The notes beneath the pieces were generated by a model. That model had not been told where the DNA came from. It made no database searches and saw only the letters and a list, made by a program, of their open reading frames with translations. The translations under genes and the position numbers were made by a program. This document shows positions 51,925 through 60,900 of a stretch of DNA of 64,000 bases, one piece after another; positions within the stretch are counted from its first letter, which is position 1; each line of letters starts with the position of its first letter. Origin of the DNA: Rhodanobacteraceae bacterium (GTDB taxonomy: Bacteria > Pseudomonadota > Gammaproteobacteria > Xanthomonadales > SZUA-5). The stretch spans positions 744,001-808,000 of the forward strand of contig JADJPR010000023.1 of assembly GCA_016713135.1 (NCBI GenBank). The letters are read 5' to 3'.

Positions 51925-53176
51925 AAAAGCCAGGACACCCGCAGATTCTGAACCCCATGAACCTTGCCGCAGGCGCCCCTCGCGATCAATTCTCTCGGGG
52001 CTTCGACGACTTCGGCGGGCCAGAGCCAACGCACCCAGGCGCCCGCGGCGCCGAAAGGGCGGCACGTCGTCGCTCAGTTGGCGAGCGTGCGCGCTACGCC
52101 TAAGCCGCGGAGCCAGCGTTGTCCAATCTCGGCAGCCTTGTCGAGCAGCGCAGTCTCGCTGCCAATCACGCGGCAGAACCCTTGATCGGGCTTGACCGCA
52201 CGCACGCGTTCGGTCCATTGAAGGGCATCCAGACCGAGGCGTTCGAGGACGGCCGGCGGCTTGCCGCTGATTCGCCCACGTTTGGTCGGGTGCCACTGGC
52301 GGCCGGTGGTGTCGACCAATTGAATGTAATCGGCGGTGGAGAGCGCGGTCACGGACAGGCCGCGAATGCCCAACACCGGCGCCAACACCGGTGTGTGCGC
52401 GAGATCGCCCGCCGCCCGGCCGACATCGCTCGCTATTGTCGGCGACGATGACTGCGCAGCCGACTCGACGGCCCTGATGCGCTTGAGGATGCTGGTGTGG
52501 AAGGATCCCTCCAGATGCGCGGTCATTCCGGCGCGAATCGGATTCAGGTCCACGTAGGTCATCGCCGACAGGACCGCGGTCTCGTCGAGCAGCACCTGGG
52601 AACGGAAGCGACCCTCCCAGAACCGGCCCTTGCAATGATCCTCGACATTCGCCCGCCGGGCGATGGGCTCGCTGAGCGACTTCATGAACCACGACAGGCT
52701 GCACAGCCGCGAACGCAGCACGCCCAAGCGGTCACTGTTGCCGACGATCTGCGCCTTTGCCACTTCGTACTGCCCGTCCTCTGGTGGATAGAGCCCCAGC
52801 CAGCGGACGGCGATCTCGTCGGGGCTCCAGGTTCTGGCGATGTCGGCATGCATCTCGATCACCACATGCAGGTGATTGCTCATCACCGCGTAGGCCCAGA
52901 TGGAAACGGCATAGAGGTCCGCGAGTTGCGCCAAGCGGTCTTCGACCCACTGCCGGCGATGCTCGTGATCCGCGCCCGTGAGCGGATCCCGCCCGCACAG
53001 CCACGCCCGACGCACGCAACGCGACACGCAGTGATAGATGCCGTGGGCGTTGGCGGGGACCAGCCGGGAGCGGGCTTGCGTCATGGGGAGTAGCATTGCC
53101 CAGCGGGCCGGCGCGCGCCGTCGGAAAGTTCTGATGGCGGTGTCGGAAAGCTGCCAATCTGTGCGTGTCCTCGTTT
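51925..53176 (-). mobile_element. RAYT element, intact copy B
   Basis: About 1252 bases with AAAAGCCAGGACACCCGC at one end and GTGTCCTCGTTT at the other, the same layout as copy A. Its right edge abuts the remnant of a membrane-protein gene at 53177. Confidence 0.75.
52074..53096 (-). CDS. RAYT transposase, copy B
   Basis: 340 aa, same length and motifs as copy A (YHCVSRCVRRAWLCG, SNHLHVVIEM, TYVDLNPIRAGM). Scattered substitutions include QYEVAKAQIVGNSDRLGVL in place of QYDAAKAQIVANDVRLAVL, and the C-terminus GLGVARTLAN. The frame is intact, so the copies diverged after duplication while staying open. Confidence 0.88.
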   Translation of the reverse strand: MLLPMTQARSRLVPANAHGIYHCVSRCVRRAWLCGRDPLTGADHEHRRQWVEDRLAQLADLYAVSIWAYAVMSNHLHVVIEMHADIARTWSPDEIAVRWLGLYPPEDGQYEVAKAQIVGNSDRLGVLRSRLCSLSWFMKSLSEPIARRANVEDHCKGRFWEGRFRSQVLLDETAVLSAMTYVDLNPIRAGMTAHLEGSFHTSILKRIRAVESAAQSSSPTIASDVGRAAGDLAHTPVLAPVLGIRGLSVTALSTADYIQLVDTTGRQWHPTKRGRISGKPPAVLERLGLDALQWTERVRAVKPDQGFCRVIGSETALLDKAAEIGQRWLRGLGVARTLAN

Positions 53177-53281
53177 CGGCTCGCAATCTCGGTCGCCTGC
53201 GCGGCGTTGGGGCAATCACTAGCTGCCCTTGGGATGTTCTTCGGTGCCGTGTACTTCTGGCGCAACAAGCCTGGAGAATAG
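53177..53281 (+). pseudogene. C-terminal remnant of a membrane protein
   Basis: Directly at the right edge of element B a plus frame reads RLAISVACAALGQSLAALGM then FFGAVYFWRNKPGE and a TAG at 53279. This is a plausible last transmembrane helix with a charged tail. The upstream part is gone. It may be the end of a third small membrane (immunity-like) gene cut by the element; the evidence is only the hydrophobic pattern. Confidence 0.4.
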
Positions 53282-53319
53282 GGGTCAACCCGCGCAAGGC
53301 GGCTAGAAAACGAGCGAAG

Positions 53320-53423
53320 AGAAGATTTGGACACCCACTTTCCTGAGATTTTGGGAGATCTTGGACACCCACTCTGCCACGCCGGACGAAGATTTGGACA
53401 CCCGAAGATTTGGACACCCGTAC
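53320..53423. repeat. Repeated GAAGATTTGGACACCC motif
   Basis: Four occurrences in about 100 bases: GAAGATTTGGACACCCACTT, GATCTTGGACACCCACTCTG, GAAGATTTGGACACCCGAAG and GATTTGGACACCCGTACG. The motif is that of the REP-like units near 47530 and 48320 but without the hairpin. It shares GGACACCC with the RAYT ends. Confidence 0.65.
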
Positions 53424-53885
53424 GAAAGCGAGGACACCCGCAGATTCTGAACCCCGTGAACCTTGCCGCAGGCGCCCCTCGCGATCAATTCTCTCGGGGC
53501 TTCGACGACTTCGGCGGGCCAGAGCCAACGCACCCAGGCGCCCGCGGCGCCGAAAGGGCGGCGCGTCGTCGCTCAGTTCGCGAGCGAGCGTGCTACGCCT
53601 ACGCCGCGGAGCCAGCGTTGTCAAAAGCAAGGACACCCGCAGATTCTGAACCCCAGAAAAGCGAGGACACCCGCAGATTCTGAACCCCGTGAACCTTGCC
53701 GCAGGCACCCATCGCGATCAATTCTCTCGGGGCTTCGACGACTTCGGCGGGCCAGAGCCAACGCACCCAGGCGCCCGCGGCGCCGAAAGGGCGGCGTGTC
53801 GTCGCTCAGTTGGCGAGCGAGCGCGCTGCGCCTACGCCGCGGAGCCGAAGCGAGGACACCCAACGATTTCAGAGCCAACGAACGC
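53424..53885 (-). mobile_element. Run of partial RAYT elements
   Basis: Four fragments in a row: 53424-53622 (end block plus about 20 codons of the transposase end), 53623-53655 (33 bases only), 53656-53847 (as the first) and 53848-53885 (GAAGCGAGGACACCCAACG and unknown bases). Each starts with a GCGAGGACACCC-type end and is cut on the other side. Confidence 0.75.
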
Positions 53886-55104
53886 AAAAAAGCGAGGACA
53901 CCCGCAGATTCTGAACCCCGTGAACCTTGCCGCAGGCACCCATCGCGATCAATTCTCTCGGGGCTTCGACGACTTCGGCGGGCCAGAGCCAACGCACCCA
54001 GGCGCCCGCGGCGCCGAAAGGGTGGCACGTCGTCGCTCAGTTGGCGAGCGAGCGCGCTACACCTACGCCGCGGAGCCAGCGTTGTCCGATCTCGGCAGCC
54101 TTGTCGAGCAGCGCACTCTCGCTGCCAATCACGCGGCAGAACCCTTGATCGGGTTTGACGGCACGCACGCGGTCGGTCCATTGACGGGCATCCAGACCGA
54201 GCCGTTCGAGGACGGCCGGTGGCTTGCCGGTGATTCGGCCACGTTTGGTCGGGTGCCACTGGCGGCCGGTGGTGTCGACCAATTGAATGTAATCGGTGGT
54301 GGAGAGCGCGGTCACGGACAGGCCGCGAATGCCCAACACCGGCGCCAACACCAGTGTGTGCGCGAGATCGCGCGCCGCCCGGCCGACATCGCTCGCTGTT
54401 GCCGGCGACGATGACTGCGAAACCGACTCGACGGCCCAGATGCGCTTGAGAATGCTGGTGTGGACGGATCCCTCCAGATGCGCGGTCATCCCGGCGCGAA
54501 TCGGGTTCAGGTCCACGTAGGTCATCGCGGACAGGATCGCGGTCTCGTCGAGCAGCACCTGGGAACGGAAGCGACCCTCCCAGAACCTGCCCTTGCAGTG
54601 ATCCTCGACATTCGCCCGCCGGGCGATGGGCTCGCTCAGCGACTTCATGAACCACGACAGGCTGCAGAGCCGCGAGCGCAGCACGGCTAGCCGGACGTCG
54701 TTGGCGACGATCTGCGCCTTCGCTGCGTCGTACTGGCCGTCCTCCGGTGGATAGAGCCCCAGCCAGCGAGTTGCGACTTCGTCCGGGCTCCAGATCCTGG
54801 CGATGTCGGCGTGCATCTCGATCACCACATGCAAGTGATTGCTCATCACCGCATAGGCCCAGATGGACACGGCATAGAGGTCCGCGAGTTGCGCCAAGCG
54901 GTCTTCGACCCACCGCCGGCGATGCTCGTGATCCGCGCCCGTGAGCGGATCACGCCCGCACAGCCACGCCCGGCGGACGCAGCGCGACACGCAGTGATAG
55001 ATGCCGTGGGCGTTCGCGGGGACCAGCAGGGAGCGGGCTTGCGTCATGGGGAGTAGCATTGCCCAGCCGGCCGGCGCCTGCTGTCGGAAAGTTCTGACGG
55101 CGGC
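53886..55104 (-). mobile_element. RAYT element copy C (leader end truncated)
   Basis: Starts AAAAAAGCGAGGACACCCGC. The transposase gene is whole, but the leader stops at GTTCTGACGGCGG, some 50 bases short of the GTGTCCTCGTTT end seen in A and B, where another short element end (55106-55140) follows. Confidence 0.78.
54037..55059 (-). CDS. RAYT transposase, copy C
   Basis: 340 aa, intact and closest to copy A (QYDAAKAQIVANDVRLAVL shared). Contains YHCVSRCVRRAWLCG, SNHLHVVIEM and TYVDLNPIRAGM. The region SILKRIWAVESVSQSSSPATASD differs from A and B. With its leader end missing, the copy might supply enzyme but not move as a unit. Confidence 0.88.
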   Translation of the reverse strand: MLLPMTQARSLLVPANAHGIYHCVSRCVRRAWLCGRDPLTGADHEHRRRWVEDRLAQLADLYAVSIWAYAVMSNHLHVVIEMHADIARIWSPDEVATRWLGLYPPEDGQYDAAKAQIVANDVRLAVLRSRLCSLSWFMKSLSEPIARRANVEDHCKGRFWEGRFRSQVLLDETAILSAMTYVDLNPIRAGMTAHLEGSVHTSILKRIWAVESVSQSSSPATASDVGRAARDLAHTLVLAPVLGIRGLSVTALSTTDYIQLVDTTGRQWHPTKRGRITGKPPAVLERLGLDARQWTDRVRAVKPDQGFCRVIGSESALLDKAAEIGQRWLRGVGVARSLAN

Positions 55105-55105
55105 A

Positions 55106-55140
55106 GAAAAGCGAGGACACCCGCAGATTCTGAACCCCGG
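55106..55140 (-). mobile_element. Short RAYT-element end fragment
   Basis: AAAAGCGAGGACACCCGCAG then ATTCTGAACCCCGG, cut directly at the stop side of the antitoxin-like gene at 55143. Confidence 0.75.
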
Positions 55141-55142
55141 GT

Positions 55143-55382
55143 TCATCCCTGGCGGCTGCGACGCTCGGCGCGGTAGGCCTTCACCTCGGCCACGATTTCC
55201 TGCTCGATCTCGGGCGTCAGTTCGTCGAACGGCATGCGCGCCGAACGCTCGCGCAGGTGTTCCAGCGCCCGGCGGCGCAGTTGCTCGCGCAGCAGATCGG
55301 CGATGGCGTCAGGCGCCAGCAGGCCGGCGGCGCTGGCTTTCTGCGCCAGATCGTCGGGCAGTTCGATGGCGACGGTGGTCAT
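55143..55382 (-). CDS. Antitoxin-like small protein
   Basis: 79 aa: MTTVAIELPDDLAQKASAAG, LLAPDAIADLLREQLRRRALEHL, and an acidic/basic tail (PFDELTPEIEQEIVAEVKAYRAERRSRQG). A ribbon-like start plus a helical tail is usual for antitoxins paired with PIN toxins. Its ATG overlaps the stop of the upstream HTH gene. The toxin gene expected directly downstream is absent; a RAYT end starts two bases after the stop region. The PIN fragment at 47551, on the same strand, may be the separated toxin. Confidence 0.65.
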   Translation of the reverse strand: MTTVAIELPDDLAQKASAAGLLAPDAIADLLREQLRRRALEHLRERSARMPFDELTPEIEQEIVAEVKAYRAERRSRQG

Positions 55383-55726
55383 GCCGAAATCTCCTGTGGT
55401 GCAAATCGCTGGGCGTGGTGCTTGAGGATCAAGCCCTCGATCACGGCCTTGGCGATCTTCTTCTCTTCGGTGCTGAACTGGCTCAAGGCCTCGAACTGCA
55501 GGCGCAGATCGTCGCTGGGGCCGCGCTCGGCCGGATCGAACAGTAGCGCGTCGGTACTGACCCCGAGTGTCTTGGCGAGCTTGATCAGGGCCTCGACGGA
55601 GGGTTGAGCGGTACGCGTCTCGTAGCGCTTGATCTGCTGCACATGGATGCCGGATGCGTCGGCGAGGCTCTGCTGGGTGTAACCCTTCGCCTTGCGCAAG
55701 GTGAGCAGACGTTCCGAGAACTTCAC
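55379..55726 (-). CDS. XRE-family HTH regulator
   Basis: 115 aa from a GTG at 55726. The helix-turn-helix is clear: MKFSERLLTLRKAKGYTQQSLADASGIHVQQIKRYETRTAQPSVEALIKLAKTLGVSTDALLF. A helical C-terminal segment (FSTEEKKIAKAVIEGLILKHHAQRF) may mediate dimerisation. It overlaps the antitoxin-like gene by four bases and probably represses this operon. No convincing ribosome-binding site is seen before the GTG. Confidence 0.85.
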   Translation of the reverse strand: MKFSERLLTLRKAKGYTQQSLADASGIHVQQIKRYETRTAQPSVEALIKLAKTLGVSTDALLFDPAERGPSDDLRLQFEALSQFSTEEKKIAKAVIEGLILKHHAQRFAPQEISA

Positions 55727-55800
55727 GGTGAGCGCCAGTGGCAGTTGAGTCGCATAAGGTGCCTCCCGAGTCTGGACGTGGTGCTTTCAAAGATACTACC

Positions 55801-55989
55801 AAGAGCGAGGACACCTACCCACCCCACCACCCCAAAAGCGAGGACACCCGCAAACTCTGAACCCCGTGAACCTTGCCGCAGGCGCCCCTCGCGATCAATT
55901 CTCTCGGGGCTTCAACGACTTCGGCGGACCAGAGCCAACGCACCCAGGCGCCCGCGGCGCCGAAAGGGCGGCGTGTCGTCCCTCAGTTG
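55801..55989 (-). mobile_element. Partial RAYT elements upstream of the HTH gene
   Basis: A very short end (AAGAGCGAGGACACCTACCC, 55801) is followed by a longer fragment from 55833 (AAAAGCGAGGACACCCGC plus the end block up to CGTCCCTCAGTTGG). The insertion lies just outside the presumed promoter of the XRE gene. Confidence 0.75.
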
Positions 55990-56339
55990 GGAATGCTCAC
56001 ACGCTATCCGCGCATATCAACGATTGCCCCGCGGAACACCGAGATTGGTTCGAGCCGGCAACGCGTGCATTGCGCGCAAGCTTCCGAGGCTATCGCACGT
56101 GTCAGCACGCGCATTGCGACCAATGCACCGTGGCTATCGCGCCAATCAACGCGTGCATTGCGCCGATAGCGTCGACCCATTCGCAGCGGCAACGCCTCCT
56201 GTCCGCGGATTCTACTGGAGCATTCACGGCAGTCACGCTTGACATCATGGAGAGAGCGGGCGATGCCGGCGCTCCCACGAGCCTGTTCCCAGGACCGAAC
56301 AGACCCGAAGTTCCAGGCCATCACCCCGCCGCGATCAAT
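55990..56339. other. Unassigned spacer with repeated ACGCGTGCATTGCG
   Basis: No gene is supported. ACGCGTGCATTGCGC occurs twice (near 56062 and 56149), with ACGCGCATTGCGACC between (near 56109). GGCTATCGC also occurs twice (near 56090 and 56132). The bases could be a decayed intergenic region or an older element. A frame of about 100 residues on the minus strand has no recognisable features. Confidence 0.4.
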
Positions 56340-56526
56340 GAAAAGCGAGGACGCCCACGTCGATACGCCCGGCAGCCTCCCAGGCCGGGCGCGCGATGGC
56401 CGCCGGCTCGTCGAGGCCGATCGCAGTGACGCCCCGATACACCGAATAGCCGTCAGCGAGCAGAGCCTCGACCGCAGGCGGGCCGACGAAATCGAGCACG
56501 TTGGTGACCAGGGCTACAGGCGGCAT
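56340..56526 (-). pseudogene. N-terminal fragment of a short-chain dehydrogenase, cut by a RAYT end
   Basis: From the ATG at 56526: MPPVALVTNVLDFVGPPAVEALLADGYSV, then GRIDVGVLAF. This is the start of an SDR Rossmann fold with a modified glycine motif (TNVLDFVGPPA in place of TGxxxGIG). After about 62 residues it runs into AAAAGCGAGGACGCC (56340-56354), a degraded RAYT end, and the rest of the gene is absent. Confidence 0.6.
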
Positions 56527-56701
56527 CCAGGGCTCCTCGCGGTCATGGTTCCGTCGGATCGTGATGCCCGCCATCGTGCGCCTCGCTGGCGGCCATGTCC
56601 GGACCATCGACCAGCGCGGTACCCGCACGCCTGCGCCGGACTGGAAAGGCCCGCGACCGCCACGACCGCACGCGCGCCGCGCCGCAGGCTATCGTCCGGC
56701 C

Positions 56702-57916
56702 ATGCGCCTGATCCACACCTCCGACTGGCACCTCGGCCAGACCCTGCACGAGCAGGACCGCAGCTACGAGCACGCGGCCTTCCTCGACTGGCTGCTGGCC
56801 ACGCTGGAGCGCGAGCAGCCCGAATTGCTGGTGATCGCCGGCGATGTGTTCGACAGCGTCAATCCGCCGATCTCGGCGCAGCGGCAACTGTACCGATTCG
56901 TGGTCGAGGCGACCCGCCGGCTGCCGCGGATGACCCTTGCGATGATCGCCGGCAACCATGATTCGGGCGCGCGGATCGAGATGCCGGCGCCGCTGCTGGC
57001 CGGCTTCAACGCGCACGCGATCGGCCGCGTGCCCTGGCGTGTCGATGGCTCGCTGGACGCCGGGCGCCTGCTGTTGCCGGTGCCGGGCGCGGACGGGGCG
57101 ATCGCCGGCTGGGTGCTGGCGCTGCCCTTCCTGCGCCCGGCGGAACTCGGCGCCGCGGGCGGCGACTATCCGGCCGCGATCGCGCGGGTGCACGCCGAGT
57201 TGATCGACCACGCGCGTTCGCTGCGCCAGCCGGGCCAGGCGCTGGTCGCGGTCAGCCATGCGCACCTGGCCGGCGGCGCCACCTCGGACAGCGAGCGCAA
57301 CCTGGTGGCTGGCGGCGCCGAGGCGCTTTCGCCGGCGCTGTTCACCGCTGACATCGACTATGTGGCGCTGGGCCATCTGCACCTGGCGCAGGCGGTTGCC
57401 GGGCCGACCACCATCCGCTATTGCGGCTCGCCGTTGCCGCTGTCTTTCGCCGAGGCGGGCTATCCGCACCAGGTGCTCCGGGTGGACATCGAGCCGGGCG
57501 CGCCGGCCCGAGTGGAGAGCCTGCCGGTGCCGCGCGCGCTGCCGCTGCTGCGGGTGCCGCAGGCGGGCCCGGCGCCGCTGCCCGAGGTGCTGGCCGAGCT
57601 TGCCGCGCTGGGGCTGCCGGAGCTGCCGCTGGAGCAGCGCCCGTGGCTGCAGGTGCGGGTGCTGCTCGACGCACCGATGGTCGACCTGCGCCAGCGCATC
57701 GAGGCCGCTGTCGCCGGACAGCCGCTGCGCCTGGTGCACATCAAGCCCGAGTACGCGCAGCGCGAGGGCAGCGACGAGGCGCCGCCCTCGTTCGCGCCGG
57801 CCTCGCCAGCCGAGCTGTTCGCGCGCGCCTGGGAGCGCCGCTATGGCTGCGCGCCGGACGCGCGTGCGCTGGCCGACTTCGCCCTGATCGAGTCCGAGGC
57901 GGAGGCCGGCGAGTGA
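56702..57916 (+). CDS. sbcD: SbcD, exonuclease subunit of SbcCD
   Basis: 404 aa from the ATG at 56702. Mre11-like phosphoesterase motifs are all present: MRLIHTSDWHLGQTLHEQDR, LLVIAGDVFDSVNPP, MIAGNHDSGARIE, AVSHAHLAGG and YVALGHLHLAQ with the metal-binding His. SbcCD opens hairpins and degrades DNA ends, which matters in a genome rich in long inverted repeats. The C-terminal capping domain follows. The stop overlaps the sbcC start. Confidence 0.95.
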   Translation: MRLIHTSDWHLGQTLHEQDRSYEHAAFLDWLLATLEREQPELLVIAGDVFDSVNPPISAQRQLYRFVVEATRRLPRMTLAMIAGNHDSGARIEMPAPLLAGFNAHAIGRVPWRVDGSLDAGRLLLPVPGADGAIAGWVLALPFLRPAELGAAGGDYPAAIARVHAELIDHARSLRQPGQALVAVSHAHLAGGATSDSERNLVAGGAEALSPALFTADIDYVALGHLHLAQAVAGPTTIRYCGSPLPLSFAEAGYPHQVLRVDIEPGAPARVESLPVPRALPLLRVPQAGPAPLPEVLAELAALGLPELPLEQRPWLQVRVLLDAPMVDLRQRIEAAVAGQPLRLVHIKPEYAQREGSDEAPPSFAPASPAELFARAWERRYGCAPDARALADFALIESEAEAGE

Positions 57917-60900
57917 GGATCCTGGCGATCCGCCTGTGCAACCTGGCGTCTCTCGGCGGCGAGCATGTGCTGGATTTCGAGGCACCGCCGCTGGCGCACG
58001 CCGGCCTGTACGCGATCACCGGACCCACCGGCGCCGGCAAGAGCGTGCTGCTGGATGCGCTGTGCCTGGCGCTCTACAACGATACCCCGCGGCTGCGCGC
58101 AGCCCCGGCGCGCGACTCGCAGACGCCGGACATCGAGCACGAGACCGTGCCCACGGCAGATCCGCGCACCCTGCTCCGGCGCGGCTGCGGCGAAGGCTGG
58201 GCAGAGGTCGACTTCCGCGGCCAGGATGGCCGCCGCTACCGTTCGCGCTGGAGCGTGCGCCGGGCCCGCGGGCGCGCGGGCGGACGCCTGCAGGCGGTCG
58301 AGATGGCACTCACCTGCCTCGACGACAGCCACGTGCTGGCAAGCCAGTTGAAGGAACATCGGGCCCAGCTCGAGCGCGTGCTCGGCCTCAGTTTCGACCA
58401 GTTCACGCGCGCCGTGCTGCTGGCGCAGGCCGAGTTCGGCGCTTTCCTGCGCGCCTCGGACAAGGAGCGCGCCGAGCTCCTGGAAAAACTCACCGACAGT
58501 GCCCGCTATGCGCGCATCGGCGCACGCGCCTGGCAAAGGAGGAGCGAAGCCAAGGCCGCCTACGATGCGCTGCAGGCGCGCGCCGACGGACTCGCGCCGC
58601 TCGACGCCGCGGCACGCGCGGGGCTCGAAGCGCGGGTCGAGGCAGCGCAACAGGCCCTCGTCACGCATGAGCGGCAACTGCGCGTGATCGATGACGGACT
58701 GCGCGCGCGCGACGAGGAAGCCGCCCTGCTCGCCGCGCTGGCGCAACAGCGCGCGCAGCACGCCGCCTGCCAGGCGCAGGTCGACGCCGCCGCGCCGGAG
58801 CGCGAGCGCCTGGCCCAGCTTGCCGCCTTTGCACCTGTGCGCGAACGCTGGCTGAGGCGCGCGGAACTGCGCGCCGAACTGGCGCAGGACACACGGGCAG
58901 CCCAAGCCGACGACGCGGCGCTGGCGGCCGCTGCGGCGGCACTCGACAGCGCCCGCAGCGCCGAGGCCGACGCGCATGCGGTGCTGCAGTCCGCGCAGGC
59001 GGCGCGCAGCGAGGCCGAGCCCGCGCTGCAGGCAGCGCAGGCTGCTGAGCGACGAGTGGAGGATTGGCGCCAGCGGCGCGAGGCCGCCGAGGCGCGACTG
59101 GCCGAGGTGCGCGCCGCGCAGCAGCAAAACGCGCTGCGCCAGGAATCGCTGCAGGCCGCATTGCAGGCGCATGCGCAGGCGCTCGCCGCGCTCGATGCCG
59201 GCGTGCACGAGCGTGCCTGGCTGCAACCGCTGCGGGTGGCCTGGAGCGCGCTGCAAGCGCTGCTGGACGAGGCGCATGCGGCCCACGCGGCCAACGCCGG
59301 GCTGCGCGCCGAAGCCGCGCAGGCGCAGGCGGGACTGGCAGACGCCAGCGCCAGGCTCGCACGCGCCGCCGAGGATGCCGGGCAGGCGCAGCAGCAGCTG
59401 GAGGCCTGCGTGGCAACCTTGGCCACGCTGCCCGATCCCTACGACGCGCTGCGCGCCTCGCAGGCGGCGCTGGCCGCGCTGGATGCCGAGGAACAGCAAT
59501 GGCGCGCGCGCGCCGAGGCCCTGCAGCGCTGGCGCGAGGCCGCATCCGCGCTGGCCGGCGCGCGCGCTGCGCACGCGGCGCTGGCGGCGCAGCAGCAGGC
59601 CTGCGCGGACGGCCTGCCGGCGCTGGAACAGGCCCCGCGCACCGAAGCGATCCGGCTGGACGAGCTGCGTCGCCTGCTGCAGGCACAGCAACTCGCGCGC
59701 AGCGCCAGCGTCGCCGAATTGCGCGCCGGCCTGACCGCCGGCGAGCCCTGCCCCGTGTGCGGCAGCGAGGCCCATCCCTGGACCCGCCACGACACCCTGC
59801 TGGCGGCAATCGCTGCGCACGACGAGGCCGAGCTGTCTGCGGTCCAGGCGCGCGCCGATGCGGCTGACGCGCAGTGGCGCGTGGCGCGCGAGCGCCAGGC
59901 GCTGCTGCAAGGCGAACTCGCCGCCGCGGTCCGCGCCACTGAGGAGCGTGAGCGCGCCGCCGAGCGCGCCGAGGCATCGTGGCGTGCGCTGGCCGGCGGG
60001 CACGGCGACGCGGATGCCGAGGCCAGGCTGGCACAGGTGCAGGCCGACCTGCAGGCGCGGATCGCAGCGCAGCGCCGGCACGATGCCGATCTCGGCGCTG
60101 CCGCGAACCGCCGACGCGCAGCCGAGGGCGCCGTCGCGCTGGCACGCGAGCGGGCTGAGCAGGCACGCGGAACGCTCGCCCAGGCGCAGGCGGCGCGCGC
60201 CGACGCTCAGGCACGCGCCGAGCGCAGCGAGCACGCCCTCGCCCACGCCGCTACCCAGGCGCAGTCGCTGCGCACCCGGCTGGCCGCGCTGCTGCCGGCC
60301 GCGCAGCTGGATGTCGCGCTGGCGCACCCCGCGCGCACCGGCGCCACCCTGCGCGCCGAACTGGACGCGCTCGCGCAGATCGAGGCACAGCGCACGGAGC
60401 GGGCGCGGCGCGAAACAACGAACCTGCAGCAGGCGCGCGAGCTGGACGTCGAGGAGGAGCGCCTCGACCAGGCAGAGGTCGCTGCCTGCGGCGCCGCGGA
60501 AACCTGTGCGGGCGAGTGGCAGCGCGAGCGCGATGCCCTGCGCACGCTGCTCGCCGGCCAACCAGACAGCGAGGCCTGGCGCCGTGTACTGGAAACCGCG
60601 CTGACGCAGGCGCGCGTCGCGCTCGATGCCGCGCGGACATCGGCTGCGGCCGCGCTGCAAGCGCTGGCGGACGCGCGCGAGTCCGGCCTGCGCCGGCGCG
60701 CGCGGATCGAGTCGCAGCAGCAGGAACTGGCCACCCTCGAACATGCGCTGGCCGCGTGGACGCAGGCGCACCCCGGGCTGGAGGGCGATGCCCTCGCGCA
60801 GGCGCCGGCGGACATGGTCGAGGCCCTGCGCGCGCACCTGGCGGCGCTCGACGGCGCGCTGCGCGATGCCGCGGTGCGCCTGCAGGAACGCGCCGCGCGG

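Noticed and set aside
52074..53708. Long N-terminal extensions of the transposase frames (e.g. to 53708, 50185, 55146)
   Set aside because: The extensions read through element leader, repeats or antisense rhs. All three copies share the same internal ATG giving 340 residues.
47723..55989. The repeated blocks as a CRISPR array
   Set aside because: Repeat spacing is irregular, repeats are parts of a transposase element of very different lengths, and no cas genes are near.
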